Origin: Lineus longissimus
Taxonomy: Eukaryota > Nemertea > Pilidiophora > Heteronemertea > Lineidae
Assembly (NCBI RefSeq): GCF_910592395.1
Contig: NC_088311.1
Location: 21,858,646-21,918,645, forward strand
Length of the DNA stretch: 60,000 nt
Direction of reading: 5' to 3'
Of this stretch, positions 38,401 to 53,400 are shown one piece after another; the first letter of the stretch is position 1; each line of letters begins with the position of its first letter. The notes under the pieces are model-generated. The model searched no databases and was not told the origin of the DNA. It saw only the letters and a list, made by a program, of their open reading frames with translations. The position numbers were made by a program, and so were the translations under genes.

Positions 38401-41400
38401 CAAGTATAAGGCTACCTGTGTCACTTTGCAATCTGAAAACTGTTTAAGCATTGTTAGCTTGTGAAGTGAGGTCCAACCTTTATAGTTTTGGGTGTGATTT
38501 ATTGAAAAAAGAGCCCAGTTTTAATGGTTTTAGTGCCAAGCATGTTCTGGGAGGATGAGGAGACTGTCCTCAAGTCTTTTCCCAGGATACAGAGGCGCCG
38601 AGACAAAGATGATTGATGTTGGCGATGACTGCTTTTGAAAAATGCTGTACTGTGAGAGGCAGGAACTTTTAAAGCAGTTTCCCCTGAGTTAACAGTATTT
38701 GTATTTTCTTTTCAGTCGGGCAATTTCTTCTATTTTGAACGTCTCAACATTGGCAAAGTTGTCGATTTCAATTTCGGTGACGTCTACCTAGAGCACAACA
38801 ATCTGTACTTCTTCAATGTTGAGATGGTCAACAGCCTTGGCTTCACCAACATCATCAGCACCGACGCTATCCTGGTGGACCTCTCCCCACCAGACACAGG
38901 CCTAATAAAGAACGCTAAGTCAGACATTTTCGAGCAGACCGCTTGCGCCAAATTGATTCCTTCGAATCGTCAAGACTGGTTGCCGCGCTGTACTGGTGCT
39001 GATACCACAATTAAAAATCATCGGTAAGTCAATATTTGCTTGAAATACCGGTAGTTGATTTCTCATAAACTTTGATTGATGAGAGTTGTACTTTCTTTTG
39101 TGGTTTAGACCAGCTCTATTGAGCAATTACTGCAGCTAATTTTGCTTTAAGCAATAATGGTGCTATGAACGGTATATTGTAATAGTCAATTTTCGTCCCA
39201 CATTTCAGTACCGTCATCGACGGGGAGGGCTCCAAGACCATCTTCAATGGTTACAATGCAATGGAAAACATGCTCTACACGAGAGCCAATCATTTCATCT
39301 CTGTCAACTGGGACGGTTTCCACGACAACGACACAGGCATCTTGGGATATACGTGGGCAGTTGGACAGACGATTTGCTCAGAAAAGATCGGTGCACATAC
39401 CGATCCTCACGCTCACCTTTACGACCAATCAGAATGGACCTACTCAGGAACTATCTATCCTGATAAACAACTTGCAGGTACGTCTTCTTCAATTCGGTTA
39501 CGTTGTACTCCAGCCAGGCCTCTCGTCAGTTGGTAATCAAATGACCTTCTTCCAGGATGTGTTCCGGCGTCTGTTCGGAGAAACCACATTCACTGATGGC
39601 AGATTTTCGCAGGCGTCAATGTTAACAATTGTGCTAAATGACCCATGGTTTGTTTCAGATGGCAAATACTACACAACCGTCAGGAGTCTGAATAAGGTCG
39701 AATATGGTGGCCCGCTCGCTACAACGGTCTGCCACACAACACCACTGACTATTGATAATTCACCACCCATATTTAGGGAGATCTTTGATGTCGGCTACAA
39801 TGAAGAAACATTTATTATCACAGCAAAACACAGCGTGGAGTAAGTCTCTTAGTATTTCCTGTAATTTGTCCCCTAGCAGATTCTACTTAACTCCACCACC
39901 CAAGACAATTTGTTGAACAGATTGATGCTTCTTACCAGTAGCTTAATGCTCTTTCTTGACAGGATGCTGGTCAGTTGCAGGCTAATTTCCTTGGAAGGAG
40001 AGAAGCAGTTAAGGGTTAAGATTGCGGATTAGATCATTCCTTTTCAAAATTTTCTCAAAGTTTTGTAAGGGTTTTATCACATTTGCCTTGCAGGGATCCT
40101 GAATCTGGTATTAACCGTACCTATGGTTGCCTCGGCCGTACAACGAAAGATTGCGATCTCCTAGCCTGGACGCTGTTAAAAAGCAACGACATGATGAACT
40201 TCACTTTCCAAATTCCTGACGGTGTGCCAGCATGGCCAAAACTGAGAGCACAGAATCATGGTGAGTATTTGGTCATTTTGAATGATGTTGTTTTTCGGCA
40301 AGTCCTCTTGTCGGTTTGTTGTTAAACTTGGTAATGTACCTGCAATGTAAAATAAACAAATCAAAACATATCTTAAGTTGAATTGGGTTCGTGAAAAAAA
40401 TTTCAATGACTGTATGTTGTTTAATGACTTTCTTCATGTTTTGATTAAGATAATAAGATATTTCTATGACCTTTCTTTCAGTTGACCTAACAACCAGTGG
40501 CAGCACCAAGACCCCAATTCTGGTTGACACATCTCCGCCGATCCCCGGGGAAGTTTATGACGGTGATCAAACATGGCATCAGAGAACTTTTACTATGAAC
40601 GACAAAAAGGTATAGCTTTAGTCTTCGTGCATTTGACCCTGAAAATGGATGCCGGTCAGAGGCACGGGAGCTTCAATCTGTTAAATGTTTGCGATGCCCA
40701 AGGTTTGCGAATTTGCTCCTTTTTCATTTGAGTTTCATGTTTGCTGCCAAAAATTGTGGGTAAATGCATTGGTCAGGAGTTGAAATTTGATGTTCTCGTT
40801 GGCCTTCCTCAACAAGAAAATAAACTGGTTGTGGACATTACCCACTTTGCAGTAGTAGTGCAGTGTGTACATCCACATTAGATCTAGAGAGCTTCATTGG
40901 CTCGGCTTTAAAATATTTCGGTGAAATCTTTCATCATAACAATTTTGAAAACAGGCACGTTTTTGGTCTATAGTCTGTTTGTTGCTATGAGTCTTCATCA
41001 GCAAATGATTCAATTGTTAATGTTGCCATCATCCATGTTTGACCATTCATAGAAACCACAATTATTTTTCCAGTTTACAGGATGTTCATTGAAGTTACCT
41101 ATATAATTTTCTCCCCAGGTGTGTGGTAGCTGGAAAGATTTTACAGATCCGGAATCCGGTATTGCATATTACCAGATGGCAGTCACAGATGTGAGCAATG
41201 GCAATATCGTGGTGAATCTGACCAACTTTAAGGCGATTGACTACGAAGGGTGCATTGACCTCGTGAAGAATGGCTATCCTCCGCTCTCTCATGGGTCGTC
41301 CTATAAGACCAGCATTACTGCATGGAACGGTGCTATCAGGCAGCTGTTCATTAAGGCAGAATCTGCAGGCAGTAAGTCGTTGTTCATTCACCAGTGCTGC

Positions 41401-44400
41401 TGCATACTAATACAAAAGATACTGTCACAGAGAGTGGAATCGGCCCAAGTTCCTTTACTATATCAGTATTGCTTCTGCACAGTAAAAATTTTGATTCAAA
41501 CCGTTCTCACTGTCCCATCCTCGCAATTTAGCAAGTCTGAGACCAAGAGGGTTAAAAATATGTTTGTTTCGTTTCAGTGAAAGTTGATCTGACCCCGCCT
41601 GTTATGGGTGATGCCATTGATGGTGATGTTGCTGGATTCCACGATGTACGGTTCAGCTCGCAGAGAGCGGCTGTATCTGCCCAGTGGAGGAATTTCAATG
41701 ATCCGGAGTCGAACATTATCGACTATGAAGCACAGGTTGAAGTCTCTCCGTAAGTCAGTTGTATATTTACCCACAGACAAAAGATCTTTCGGTCAGACAG
41801 AGCATCAACAATCCTAGTGCTTTGATTGAGATGCCAACTTTTCACTTCACAATTTTATTTCCACCACATTATAATAAGAAAGACACCCTAGAACTTGCCT
41901 ATAATGCTTTTTATGAATTTCAGCGATGGCACCCAACCCTTTGAGGTGAACCACGCTTTCGAGTCAGTCTACCCGAATGAGAATTTCACCTGGTATCACT
42001 TCAATCTTGCCCACAAGTCCCATGTGAAGACGACCCTGCATGTGACAAACGGTGCCTTTAACACTGACACAGCTACAACTGATGGCTACGTCGTTGATCT
42101 GACCCCGCCCGAGCTTGATCATATTGGAGATGGAAGCACCCCTAATGCGGACATAAACTTCCAAAGCACCACCGACGATATGTCCGTCAACTTTGGTTTC
42201 CATGACGACGAGTCCGGTGTCAAGAACCACAAGGTCAAGTTGTATCAGATTTATGAGAAAACGAAGACGCTTATCGCAGAATGTAAGTTCAAATTTTGTG
42301 GACTGGTTCCCTGTCGTAGTGGCGTTCTTATAAATTGGATTAGGAATTAGGAATTGTTGACCTTAGTTGCATCTTATTAGAGCAGCCCACTGACAAGACG
42401 ATCATCAAAACATAATTTTCCGAGAAAATTTCTGTTATTTCCAAAGTAACTCGCAATCATTTTTGGAGTAACCATTCAGAATTTCTCAAATTTGCAAACC
42501 ATTGCTAATATTCCCTCTTTTATAGCTACGGAACTTCCAAGTTCCCAGGAAGTTTTCACAAAAACTGGATTGGATTTGAAGAATGGCGCCACCTATTTCA
42601 GTTTGGTGTCATCATCGAATAACGCCGAGCCAAGCCTGCATGCCATACACAAGACAACTGGGTTCAAGATCGACAAGACCGCACCAGACGTAAGTTACTT
42701 TGGGAATTGGAAGTTCCCCTTGTGTCTCCTGGCCTTCGGGGTCTGATGTGTGTGATGGTTGGTAGAGTTGACCTAATTATCTTTACAACAGCCTGGTCCT
42801 GGTGAAAATTCCATCTTTGTTGAACTTTTTGCAGCATTGCTAATAGGGGTTGCTTCCTATCAAAACCAAATAGTGACCTCAGCGTCCGTAGTGACATAGG
42901 TTGGTTCGCAATATTACTGAATGAAGAGTATGATGAGTACTCAGAAATGCATTTGTTTTTGTTTTTTTGTGTAGATGGTACGAGTTCGTGTCGGTGTTGT
43001 GACCGGTATGAATGAAGAGAGGTACAACGGCAAGGTATTGCAGTCTGACAGGAAAGGTATCACCGCATCGTGGTTGGCCATTGATGGAGAATCTGGCGTG
43101 GAGGAGTATAGAGTCTGCGTTGGATTATCAAATGGTGGGTTGCATTGCTTTGTGTAGTTATCAACCCTCAATGGTCCAAACTGATAAGAGCGAAGCTTGC
43201 CTGAGTGGTAACTGTGATGATTGTCAATTTCAACGCCAGTCTCGTGGGTTAAAATGAACGGAGTCACACTTGTTCATATTAGACAATTGCTATTGGCACT
43301 GCAGCTGGAATTCGATATTTGTCTGAGTTGGTACATGTAGTGAGTGTCAATCGAATATAAAAATCAAGGCCACATTGTCTGCCAAATTATTCAAAGTCAT
43401 TTTCTTCCAGGAACATGTGAAGTGTCCGCATGGCGCTCCATGGGTAAGACCATTGACGGTTACATCGATAACCTGAACCTAGAGCTCTCCAACAATACGA
43501 GGTACTACTACGTCAGTGTGAAGGCTCTCAATGGTGCTGGCCTGTGGTCAGATGTGGTCTGCGGAACACCGCTCAAAGTCGTCGAGAAAGACAAGGCCGG
43601 TGAGTAACGTCGATAGGGTTCATGTTGTCCAGTTATTTTCCTTATCAAAAATAAGTTTTCTGACAACACTGAATGTTCAAAAAGATTCCCAAAATAACTA
43701 TACCATTGGGTGGGGCTCTGAAAATATGCCCCAAAACTCTGCCTCAGCTTTGGGCCGTCTTAACAAAACCAAGTTTCTAATTATCGAAGTGACAATAATA
43801 TAAGCCACTTCTCCACTTTGCTTGTAGGTCATGTCATTGATGGTGCCGATGGTACAGAAGTTGAGCCACAGACGGCCATTGGAGTAGACATGGACTACAC
43901 CCTCGACGATCACACCGTCACTGTGCAGTTTGAAGGTTTCGAGAGTAAGCTCTACGGTATCAAACACATGTCGTGGGCTATCGGTTTGAGTCCATTAGGG
44001 GAGGAGGTTCAGCCCTACATGAGGGAAGGTATCGTGCTTAGAAATGACGACTCTTTGCTGGATGGAAATGAAGTTGGTGAGTTATATTTGAATTCTATGT
44101 GAATTGAGCCTTTGGTCAGGCTTACATTAAACTCGCATTGTTAGAGTTCAAGAGTCACAAGAGCTGTCAGAGTGGCACAATGGAAAAATCAGCGCCTGTC
44201 ACATCTGAGGTCCTGGCTTTGACTCCCAGTCGGTCCCGGTACACTTGTGTGATAGAGGGGACAGGTTCTCTGAGCGAATATATGATGCAAGTAGGAGAAA
44301 GCCAAATTACCCTAACAGCAAAATGTTCGGGAAGGAGTTGAAACCCCAGTCTGGTTGCTGCATTATGTCCTTTGCAAGGCAAGTAATAATGCGCTGTATG

Positions 44401-47400
44401 GGCAGCCTCCTGATGGAATCCCCATAGTGCCTCTTTGGAGGTGTACAATTTGATATACATGTAGGTAAAGGTATCTTCAGCTTAAGGTGTCTTTGCAGGG
44501 ATGCCAAAATTGTGATGACCACAAAAGCTTCTGTTTCTTTTCAAGGTCAAATTGGCGCTGGCAAGGCCTCCGCTCCGGTCGAACTTGAAGCCCAGAAGAA
44601 GTACTACGCAAGTGTCCGAGCGACGACGTTTGAAGGAAAGACTTTGGAGTCGACATCCGATGGGTTTTTCATCGATCAGAAGGCACCAGAGGTCATCATT
44701 ACCAGGTATGATCACTTTATTGCTGACTTCAACTTTGAGACTTTCAATTCGACTGAATTAACCGACGTTTTTGTGTTGATTTATCACATGTATCTGAATG
44801 ATAATTTTCGAAAATTCCAAATACGATTATAATGACAAATCATAAGACGGATATAATGAGTCGTAAGCCAACACTGTGACTTGGTGTATGACTTCGTGAT
44901 TTGCCCGTCATGCACCGGTCCAATCTGAATTGGTGAATTCATTTGAGAGGTGCAAAGCTTGGATCACAAACCTCAGCTGATCATGCCTGATCACTCATAG
45001 ATAGGTTGCATCGAAAATGCATGTGAAAAGGTCATTTCAAGTCTTTGATATCCAACCCTTGAATCATCATGGTGAAAACCTCTCCCCATTTCTCTTTTCA
45101 TCAGTTTGGCGCTCTCGGACAACATAACGAGTCTCGAAGAAGGCAAGGTTATCTATCAAGTTGCTATCGACTCCCTCTCGGGATCCTGGGAATACAAGAT
45201 TGACCAAAATACAAGTAGCCCCATCATGGCGGCAGTGTATTCGTTCAGCACCTACCCTGGAGGACATGACATCGTTGATCTGACAAACGTAGGCAAGATC
45301 TATGTGACCCACACCAACGCTGTCGCCCCTGGTAAATTAACACCAGTTACGGACGGTCGTGCAAACATCCTCGAGGTGTATGCTGTGAATGCGGTCGGCT
45401 TGATCGGGACTGTAACGTCTGCGGCGATAGTTGTTGATGACACACCCCCAGTGTGTGGAAGGGTCACATGTCCTAAGACCATTCAGGTAAGTACATTGAT
45501 CTTGATGGTTAATTGGCCCAACAGGTGTATTTATGTATAACTGTTGATGGATGACTAGTAAAATTGGTAAGCACTAGCGAGGCCATTCCTACATATACTT
45601 GGAAATTGAGGCCATCTTGGATTTTGCAAGCCGGAGAGAAACTGAAGAGCAAGTCATATGATTGGTTTGAATGGCCAAAGACTTTGTAAGGCAAGTTCCA
45701 TGAAATGATCGTGACTGCTGTCTGTGTGTCACGATTAAATTAACTCTTTCAGGCTGTTACTGAGCTGGAGTGCTCTTGGCATAAGTTCTACGAGGAAGAG
45801 AGCTTAATCACCTCCTTTGCGTTTGCGATTGGATCGGCGCCCAATGAGGATGATATCTACAGCTTCAGGACACTGCCGCCGTACAAAGAGAAACATCTGG
45901 CAACACGTAAGTCTAGCGGGGAATTTTTCACGGGATAGAAAAGTGATGAAAGTTTACTAAAAAAATGAGGCCTTAGGCTGACGTTACATAGGCCTCATTT
46001 GTTCACTTCCCACATGTCACGTTCCCCTTAATGCGTTCGTTCCTCACTGAATGCATGCCACAAGGCCGTGCATTCACCGAGGAACGTTAAGTGAAGCTGG
46101 AACGTGACATGTGGGAAGTGAACGAATGAGGCCTATGTAACGTCAGCCTTATGGTCATGAGAGAAATGGAAATTTCTGTCAAGTCATAAAAAGTCATCAA
46201 CTTTAATTTTAGAAAATGATTCTCCTCTCAAAATTCAACATCAACAAGTGCATTGCATCGTGACTGCTTTTCAGATTTTGACTCCCCACTTGAAAACCAC
46301 AAGAAGTACTATGTCACCTTGCTGGCGATCAACAGCCTTGGCCTGTTCTGTGAATCATTCTCCGATGTGATCATGATTGACGACACACCCCCTACGGCGG
46401 GATTCATCGTGGAGTTGTCACACACCTATCACATCGACTTCAAGAAACCGAAGGAGAGCAAGAATGATATCAGGAACAAGAGGACTTGTGATAGTGAAGA
46501 AGGTATGTTCAAATGGAGCCCCAGAACCCCTCAAATTTGTTTCCTTATTGAGTCTTGATTCCTTGACATTATTTAAGGCTCATGAAAGTCTGCAAATTGT
46601 TGTGAAAAGGCCAATTTTGCTAAACTTTTTTTCAGAGTATCTGTATGAAGATTTTGATTTGCTTTTTTGGGGTTTGGCATTTATTCAACGAAATTTCAAA
46701 AGAAAATGTATTAAACAAAAAAACAGGCATTTTTAGTATTGTAGACTTAGATTATGATACTGTGGAGAGCAAAGGGTGAGCATAGGGTCACAGGTCAAGT
46801 ATGACATGCCTCCATAAGGGTCAGATTCCACTGCAGCGGAAAACCATCACGGTTTTGACACACTCATAGACTTTGGTTTCGGTCGTAATATTTGTTAAGA
46901 CAATGAAATAATCAAATTGCTTATAACTCCGAATGTAACTGAATAAATATATGTCATCTTTTCAGAGTGCCTGAAGATAGACGCCGTCTGCCAGAACTCT
47001 GTCACACAGGTCTCCGTTGCCTGGACGCCCTTCACTGACAAACAGACAAAAATCACCCATTACTACATCGCGATTGGTCGCTCTCCTGGAGGCTCACAGA
47101 TCAAACATTTCGTCGAGGTTCCTCTCACAGCCAACAACTATATCATAGACAATCTTAACTTGGAGAATGAGAAGCAGGTAAGACTACAGACTTGATACAA
47201 TCGCATTGGGAGATTAGTTTTTGAGATATTGAGTCAAGATTATTGGCTGTTAACATAATGTTTGTGCAAGTGGTTTTGTTGGAGGAAATTGGGCAACTCA
47301 CAGAAAAACCATTGTTGAAGAGTTGCTCTCTCTGTCACATGAGTATACCAGGACCGACCAAAAATCAAACCCGGGATATTCTACAGGCTAAAGTAGAGTT

Positions 47401-50400
47401 CTTATTTGACATTATTTCCATTTCCATTTTATATTTTCAGATCTTTGCAACAATCAAGGCCTACAACGAAGCCGGGATGTCCACCACTGCCACAAGTAAT
47501 GGCGTCTACCTCAGTTACGTCACACAGGGCCTGCCGCCATTGAGCCAGATTATGGTCTCGGATGGACCTGATGTTTATAATGATGTGTAAGTCCACCTGA
47601 GTGAGGTTGAATCTGTCACCAGATTTCAGGATTTTCCCCGATCCAGATGAAAACTTTTAAGTGACCCATCGCATTCCTTTTGCATTTCGAAAGGCAGAAT
47701 TTTAGCTGCACGAGTCCCATAAAGGCATTTCAAAGTCAAAGCAATTGTTTAAAGTCTGCAGTTAAGCCAGAATTCTGCCTGGCTTTGTGCATATACAACT
47801 TTTTTCAATTTGAGATTTTCAGGAGTGTCATCAGGTGTTTCAGGAACCTGTCATTTCCATTTAGAATGACCACAGTAATCAGGACACCTATCTTATAAAG
47901 ACAGCCTTGGTCAGTCCCAAGGGTCTCTTTAATAGAGGTTCTACTTAACTATGATTGCTGTGCCATAATATTTCAGCGATTACCAGGAGAGCCAGAGTAC
48001 GATCTCTGCCAGCTGGGACTTCCGTGGCGACCCCTGTCCTATGAAGAGTTATGAGTGGAGAATTGAGAGGCTTGATGGGGTGGTCATGCAAAATTATTCT
48101 GATACAGCAGGTAAAAGAAAGTTTAATGCTGTGAATTTTAGTTTTGCAACTGCTTTGTTTTTGAGTTTATGCAGTGTCTAACACGGATGTTGAGCATGCA
48201 CACAGTAGCCATTAAATTTCTACAGCAAACAGTGGCATCTTTTACCTTGGCAACAGAAATGAGCAAATTTAACAAACTTTTGGGTTGCTGAAATAAGACT
48301 ACTGGTATTAAGGTTTAAATCGATAGTTTACTTTTTCACTGTATTTTTCGCAAATTTTCGTGATTACGAGACTTGCTAACCAGTATCATATTATGGGATG
48401 TATTGTATCTTTTCAGGCCAGACAACTGGCATCAACTATAACCTCAAAATGAAGGAAGGGGAGTTGTATTTCGTCATAGTACGCGCCATCAACCAGATCG
48501 ACCAGGTCTTAATCAAACGCTCCAATGGCGTGACAATCAGGCGCAATCCACTACGCCCGGGACGCATCTCCGATGGTGATGTCATCGGCTACGATCTGAT
48601 GTATTTGCCGTCGACAAGCGAGATATCTGCCAATTGGGACGGATTTGGTAGTGGTGAAGTAGGCTCAGAGGTCAAGGTTCTTACAGGTAAAGGTCAAGGT
48701 TAACGTGCTCACTAGTTTTTTGGACAGTTTCATCACAGATTACAGGTTGCGGACTCCATGAATCTTCTGTCTAATGCTTTTTTACGGGAAAAGGTCGGCA
48801 TTTTACTCTTGTTTTCGAGTGTCTAAGTAAAACATCTCTCATAGATGCAAAGTAGTCTATAGCGGACTCCATACCTCTAGCTAAATTCAATAGGTATATG
48901 ACAGGACCGGTGTTGGTGGTGGTGACGATGATGATGATGATGATGATTTAAAATTGCAAACTTGGAACAAACTAAACAGGCCTTTAAAATGTCATATTCT
49001 TTCAGGCAATGCTGGTGTGGGATTCTCAGTTAATGCTGGTGTGGGATTCTCACTGGATAACAAAAATCACCAGTTGGTCGACTATTACGAGGTTGCATTG
49101 GGGACTGACCGTCGCTTCTCACGCACAAGGGACAATATCGTACAATTCACAAACGTTGGCTTGAATCACACCGTCACATTCAAGGACCTACAGCTGACGG
49201 GGGGAAGATCGCAGTATTTCTTCACCGTCAGAGCTTACAGTACGTCGCAGTCGATGGCGGAAGTGACCTCAAATGGATTCTATGCAGGATATGATACTCC
49301 CGTGATGCCATCGGTCATCTCCAGTCCGGATAGTTTTTGGAGCGATAGGACAAATTTGGTGGTTCAGTGGGACAAGTTCAACTCTGGGACTGAAGTCGGC
49401 ATGAATCAGTATAGTATTGGTGTGTCGGACAAGCCCCTCGCGCAGTTTGATCATGTTTATACTCTCAGGCAACTGGTATGTATCACTTTCATCACATGCT
49501 ATTAATTGTTTTTGGCCACCTGTGCTTTCGTGTAAGGAAAAGAGAACACCGAATATGGATGCCTCTACTAAACAGATATGTTGTCATGGTTGTCAGATTG
49601 CACTTGAAAACTTGAAAGGACAATTAATAACGGTGCTGAAAACCGTTGATATTTGAGACAATTAGGTGAATTTTAGTGGCACTTCTGAATTGAATAAGAT
49701 ATCGGTAATTCAGTGAAATGCATATTATCTTTTCAAATGATTGCATTTCAGCTCACACTGAATAAAGCAACAAGATCTAAACTCTTCCCGGTTGTACCCC
49801 TGGAGAATGTCCAACTCAATACTGTTTTCAGTACAGGAGGCCTGAACCTGGTCCCTAATCATTTATATTATGCCACGGTTATTGGGATGAATGGTGCGGG
49901 AAAATGCAGCATGGCGGAACGTGCGTTCAGGTTCGATAATACGCCTCCGACACCGGGCGAGGTCAAGGTCGGTCCGTACTGGAACATGGTAAGTGGATAG
50001 TATGGCGATTCCATGGTTGGGATTTTCATGCGTACAAGATAGACAATAAGTTATGTTTTCATGGTTCTCACTTACCACTCCAAGCCCCGGTGGCTGTCTA
50101 AGACTACATACCAGGTTTCGTGTCGGTTTAGAAGAAAAGTGCGGACAAACCAAGAAGCGTTTCCCGAATCTAGAAACAATTCCTTGATTCAACAAACTTT
50201 TGATTTGTTTTTCCAGCAAGCTGCGTATACCAACTCTCTCTCAACCATCGATGTGGAATGGAGGAATTTTGCCGATGCTGAGTCTGGTATCAAGTGGTTT
50301 GCCATCTCTTTATGGACTTCTCTGGATTGTGGGGCGGACCATAAAAACAGCCTTACCGCATATAAAGACTGGATCGTCCTTCCTATAAATGCCACATCAT

Positions 50401-53400
50401 ACAAGTTTGTTGATCTGGTGCTAAGGGTAGGCGTCTCTTTAACATCTTTAGATCATCCAATGTCAATTTTCGGGCATGGTTTATGCCACTGACAACTAAG
50501 GTCTTTCAATTACATAAGTTCACAGCATTTAGGGCCTAATGCCATGATGATCGCCCCCTGTGCCCGAATTGGGGAGGAACGTCCCTTTAAACATTTTTCA
50601 AACTTTTTTTTTGGGTAATATTGATAATCCCCTCTGAAGCATGCTCCCAAAACCCCTCAAATACGAGTCCAAATGACATAAGAAAGTTTTTTGGCATCAC
50701 GGGCGGTTTTCTGACTGGTGAAACAAGAAAAACACAAAGAAATGTTCCCAAAGAAGCTCTAATATTTTGCATAGTCTCACTCAATGATTTTTCTCGATCC
50801 TGACAGATGCAACAACCATACTATGTGAAGCTGAGAGCGGTCAACAAAGCCAATCTGAAGACTGAGGTGATGGCTGCACCCGTCCTCTTGGACACCACTG
50901 AACCGACCGCTGGTGATGTCGTTGATGGTCCGTTGTTTAAACAGGATATTGTCTGGGTGTCCCACAATGATAAGGTCACTGGTGAGTAGAATAATTTTGC
51001 CATCGATGCGTCCAGTACGTTGAGGTCGTGACTCGTTTAAAGGTGAACTGTGACTTTTAACAGATATGACAGACTGTAATAATGATGACAAACAATAAAG
51101 AATTATAGTGTGAAAAATGTGGCAATTTTGCCCCCATGTTACGACTACATAAAGTTTTTTTATTTGTCTTCAATGTGCTTCTTCTCCATAAGGTATAATA
51201 CCCTCGGTACCAAAAGTGTTAACTTCTTTTTGGAAAGTGAACTTCCTTTTGGAAAGTGAGCACTTTGATTAACAATGTGGTTCAAGACAAAGCACTTTAT
51301 AAATGATTTCTATTATTATGATATTTTGATAAGTCAATACTTTTCAGGCAACATTCTTCATTACCCTACAAATTCCGAGGACCCGTGTCCCAATCGTGAT
51401 ATGCCGATGGAAACCTCTTGGACATTCATGGACACCGCTGCAAACCTCCAAGTTAACAACACACAGTGGGGTATTCAGTATCTCCGTCGTAACGTGGAAT
51501 ACGTTTCCGATAGCGATGTTTTGCGGGTGACGATGAGACGTGAGAGTGGGGATGAAATGTCCACTGGCGGCTTCTACAGAAATGCTGAAATAGCTAGAGG
51601 AGGCGTCTATCAGGTAATCTTGGTTTTCAAATTTTGGCGGCGATTTAATATACTTGTTGCACTGTTTCATGTACTTGTTGCACTGTCTTGTGCTTTGATG
51701 ATCGTCCTAGATGAAGACCGGAAGAAATGAAATCTTCTTGAAGAGCCCCAGGCCTTCAAAGATTATTGGAAAAGTTTATACAGTCATTTCAGTCCCTATA
51801 ACACCTGGACTCGAATCTAGATTTTTTTGTCTTCAGATTGGGATCAAGGCGACCAGAGGGAAGGCTGTAACTAGTGTGGTCTTCTGGGACGGACAACCTG
51901 GCACGTTTGGTGACTACAATTACGTGGATCAGCCATCGTGGGCCGAAGGAAATTGCAAGTGCTGCCTTAAAAAACCTATCCCGGTAAGTTGAATACTTTT
52001 GCTGGGTTCCCATGGAAAGAAAAAGTTGTCCATTTTGACTTTGACTCTCAACTTTCAACCCTCTAATCAGGAGGCAGACGTGTTAATCACAAGGCCATCG
52101 GGATCGGTATATGTGACCCATCACAGCAAGATGAGCTGATGTGACACCAGGAGATGATGGAAGAAATTGGTGTACTCAGATTTCACAAAAGGCAGACAAT
52201 AGTGAAATGAACAACCAGTCTGTCTCAACCTGCCAAGCTCAGAGTAACATGCGCGTGGTTTTGCTGTGATGGGTTACATCGATGAGTTGTATTCTATACT
52301 CAAATCTCATCTTTTAACCTTTGTTTCAGTCGTCGTGTGTTTGCAATTGCACCACCTATCTGGCCGACCTGGCCTATTATAAAAACCTAACGCAAAAGGC
52401 CACTGCTGAGCCTAGTCAAGATAGTCAAGATAGTCAAGACGATGGTATTCCGTATCAGGGTAGCGGTGTTGAGTATCAGACACAACGTGCCTGCGGGTTA
52501 CAACTTGTGGGTGGTAAGTGCAGTTCTGTCCCATCAATGCAAACGACAGATTAGCGTTTTTATCGTACGTGACAAAAATCGCTAGCGTCTGTCATCAGAG
52601 GTGACAGGAATCACTCAATTATTATGCACAGAATTTGCTGGAACTTGTCACTTGCAGTATTTGTTGAACAGTCTGCACGACAGCATTAGTAAAAATTATA
52701 TTCGTTACATATTTACACAATTAGAAATTTTCAAATTCAAGTTAATTTTTAAAATTTTTGAACGAATGGAGGTAGCATTTATTAACTTTACGCACATTTT
52801 TTTTGTTCTTTAATCTTCAGACGCCACCCCCTACGCCATCCTCTGGTGTAGTTATGCAAATGACACGCAGTCTGTACTCAGCCAGAAGATGGATTTACCA
52901 TACGACCCAACTGCTGATTACCACAAATACACGATAGAGGTCCATTACAGAGATGACGACCCAGTAAATGTAAGTCGTCAAGTGTTGTCGGATATCTTTA
53001 TCAACGATTTTCGGGATAGAATCGATCCCAACTTTAGTGCAAAACCACCACCTGAGGACATCATTGGCACCAAAAACTACTTCCTCGGACGTCGATTCTA
53101 AAAATTATTTCAAAAGGCTCATTCAGACATTAAAATCACAAACTTTCCTCATAAAATCACTGACGAGCAGCCATGTGGTCCCTGGTTCAAACTCCACTGT
53201 CTGTGTGACACTCTCTTTGCATTACGGGACATTCCTCACTCCACCCAGCCGTGGATCAATGGGTACCGGTCGGAAATCAGCTGTTGTAGGATAGATTGAG
53301 CAGCTCATCTAAGTTCTACTGATAAGTTTCAGTATAGGCAAGGATTAAATGGTAACTTCAAACTCTACTGTTGATAACAGACTACAAAAATGAGAAACTC

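Larger units (their letters stand above)
44546..50981 (+). other. Block 8b: continued FN3-like repeats, exons 75-86
   Basis: Exons: 44546-44705, 45105-45486, 45753-45906, 46275-46502, 46966-47177, 47441-47586, 47977-48110, 48417-48686, 49006-49475, 49752-49988, 50217-50426 and 50807-50981 (about residues 4905-5830). Linkers include IDQKAPEV, VDDTPPVCGRV, IDDTPPTAGF, LRPGRISDGD, FDNTPPTPGEV and LDTTEPTAGDVVDG. Core phrases include YYIAIGRSPGGSQI and WRNFADAESGIKWFAI. Exon 83 has an in-frame 24-base duplication (NAGVGFSV NAGVGFSL), a recent-looking change in the protein. The exon 75 acceptor was chosen at 44545 because the earlier AG at about 44500 would bring in a stop. Confidence 0.78.

Noticed and set aside
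39482-39843. Plus-strand open frame reading through the intron between exons 64 and 65
   Set aside because: It is in a different frame from exon 64 and lacks the FN3-like motifs until the true exon 65 starts at 39659.
44490-44545. Alternative exon 75 acceptor at TTTGCAG near 44500
   Set aside because: In the incoming phase it reads into TGA within six codons. The AAG acceptor at 44545 keeps the frame.
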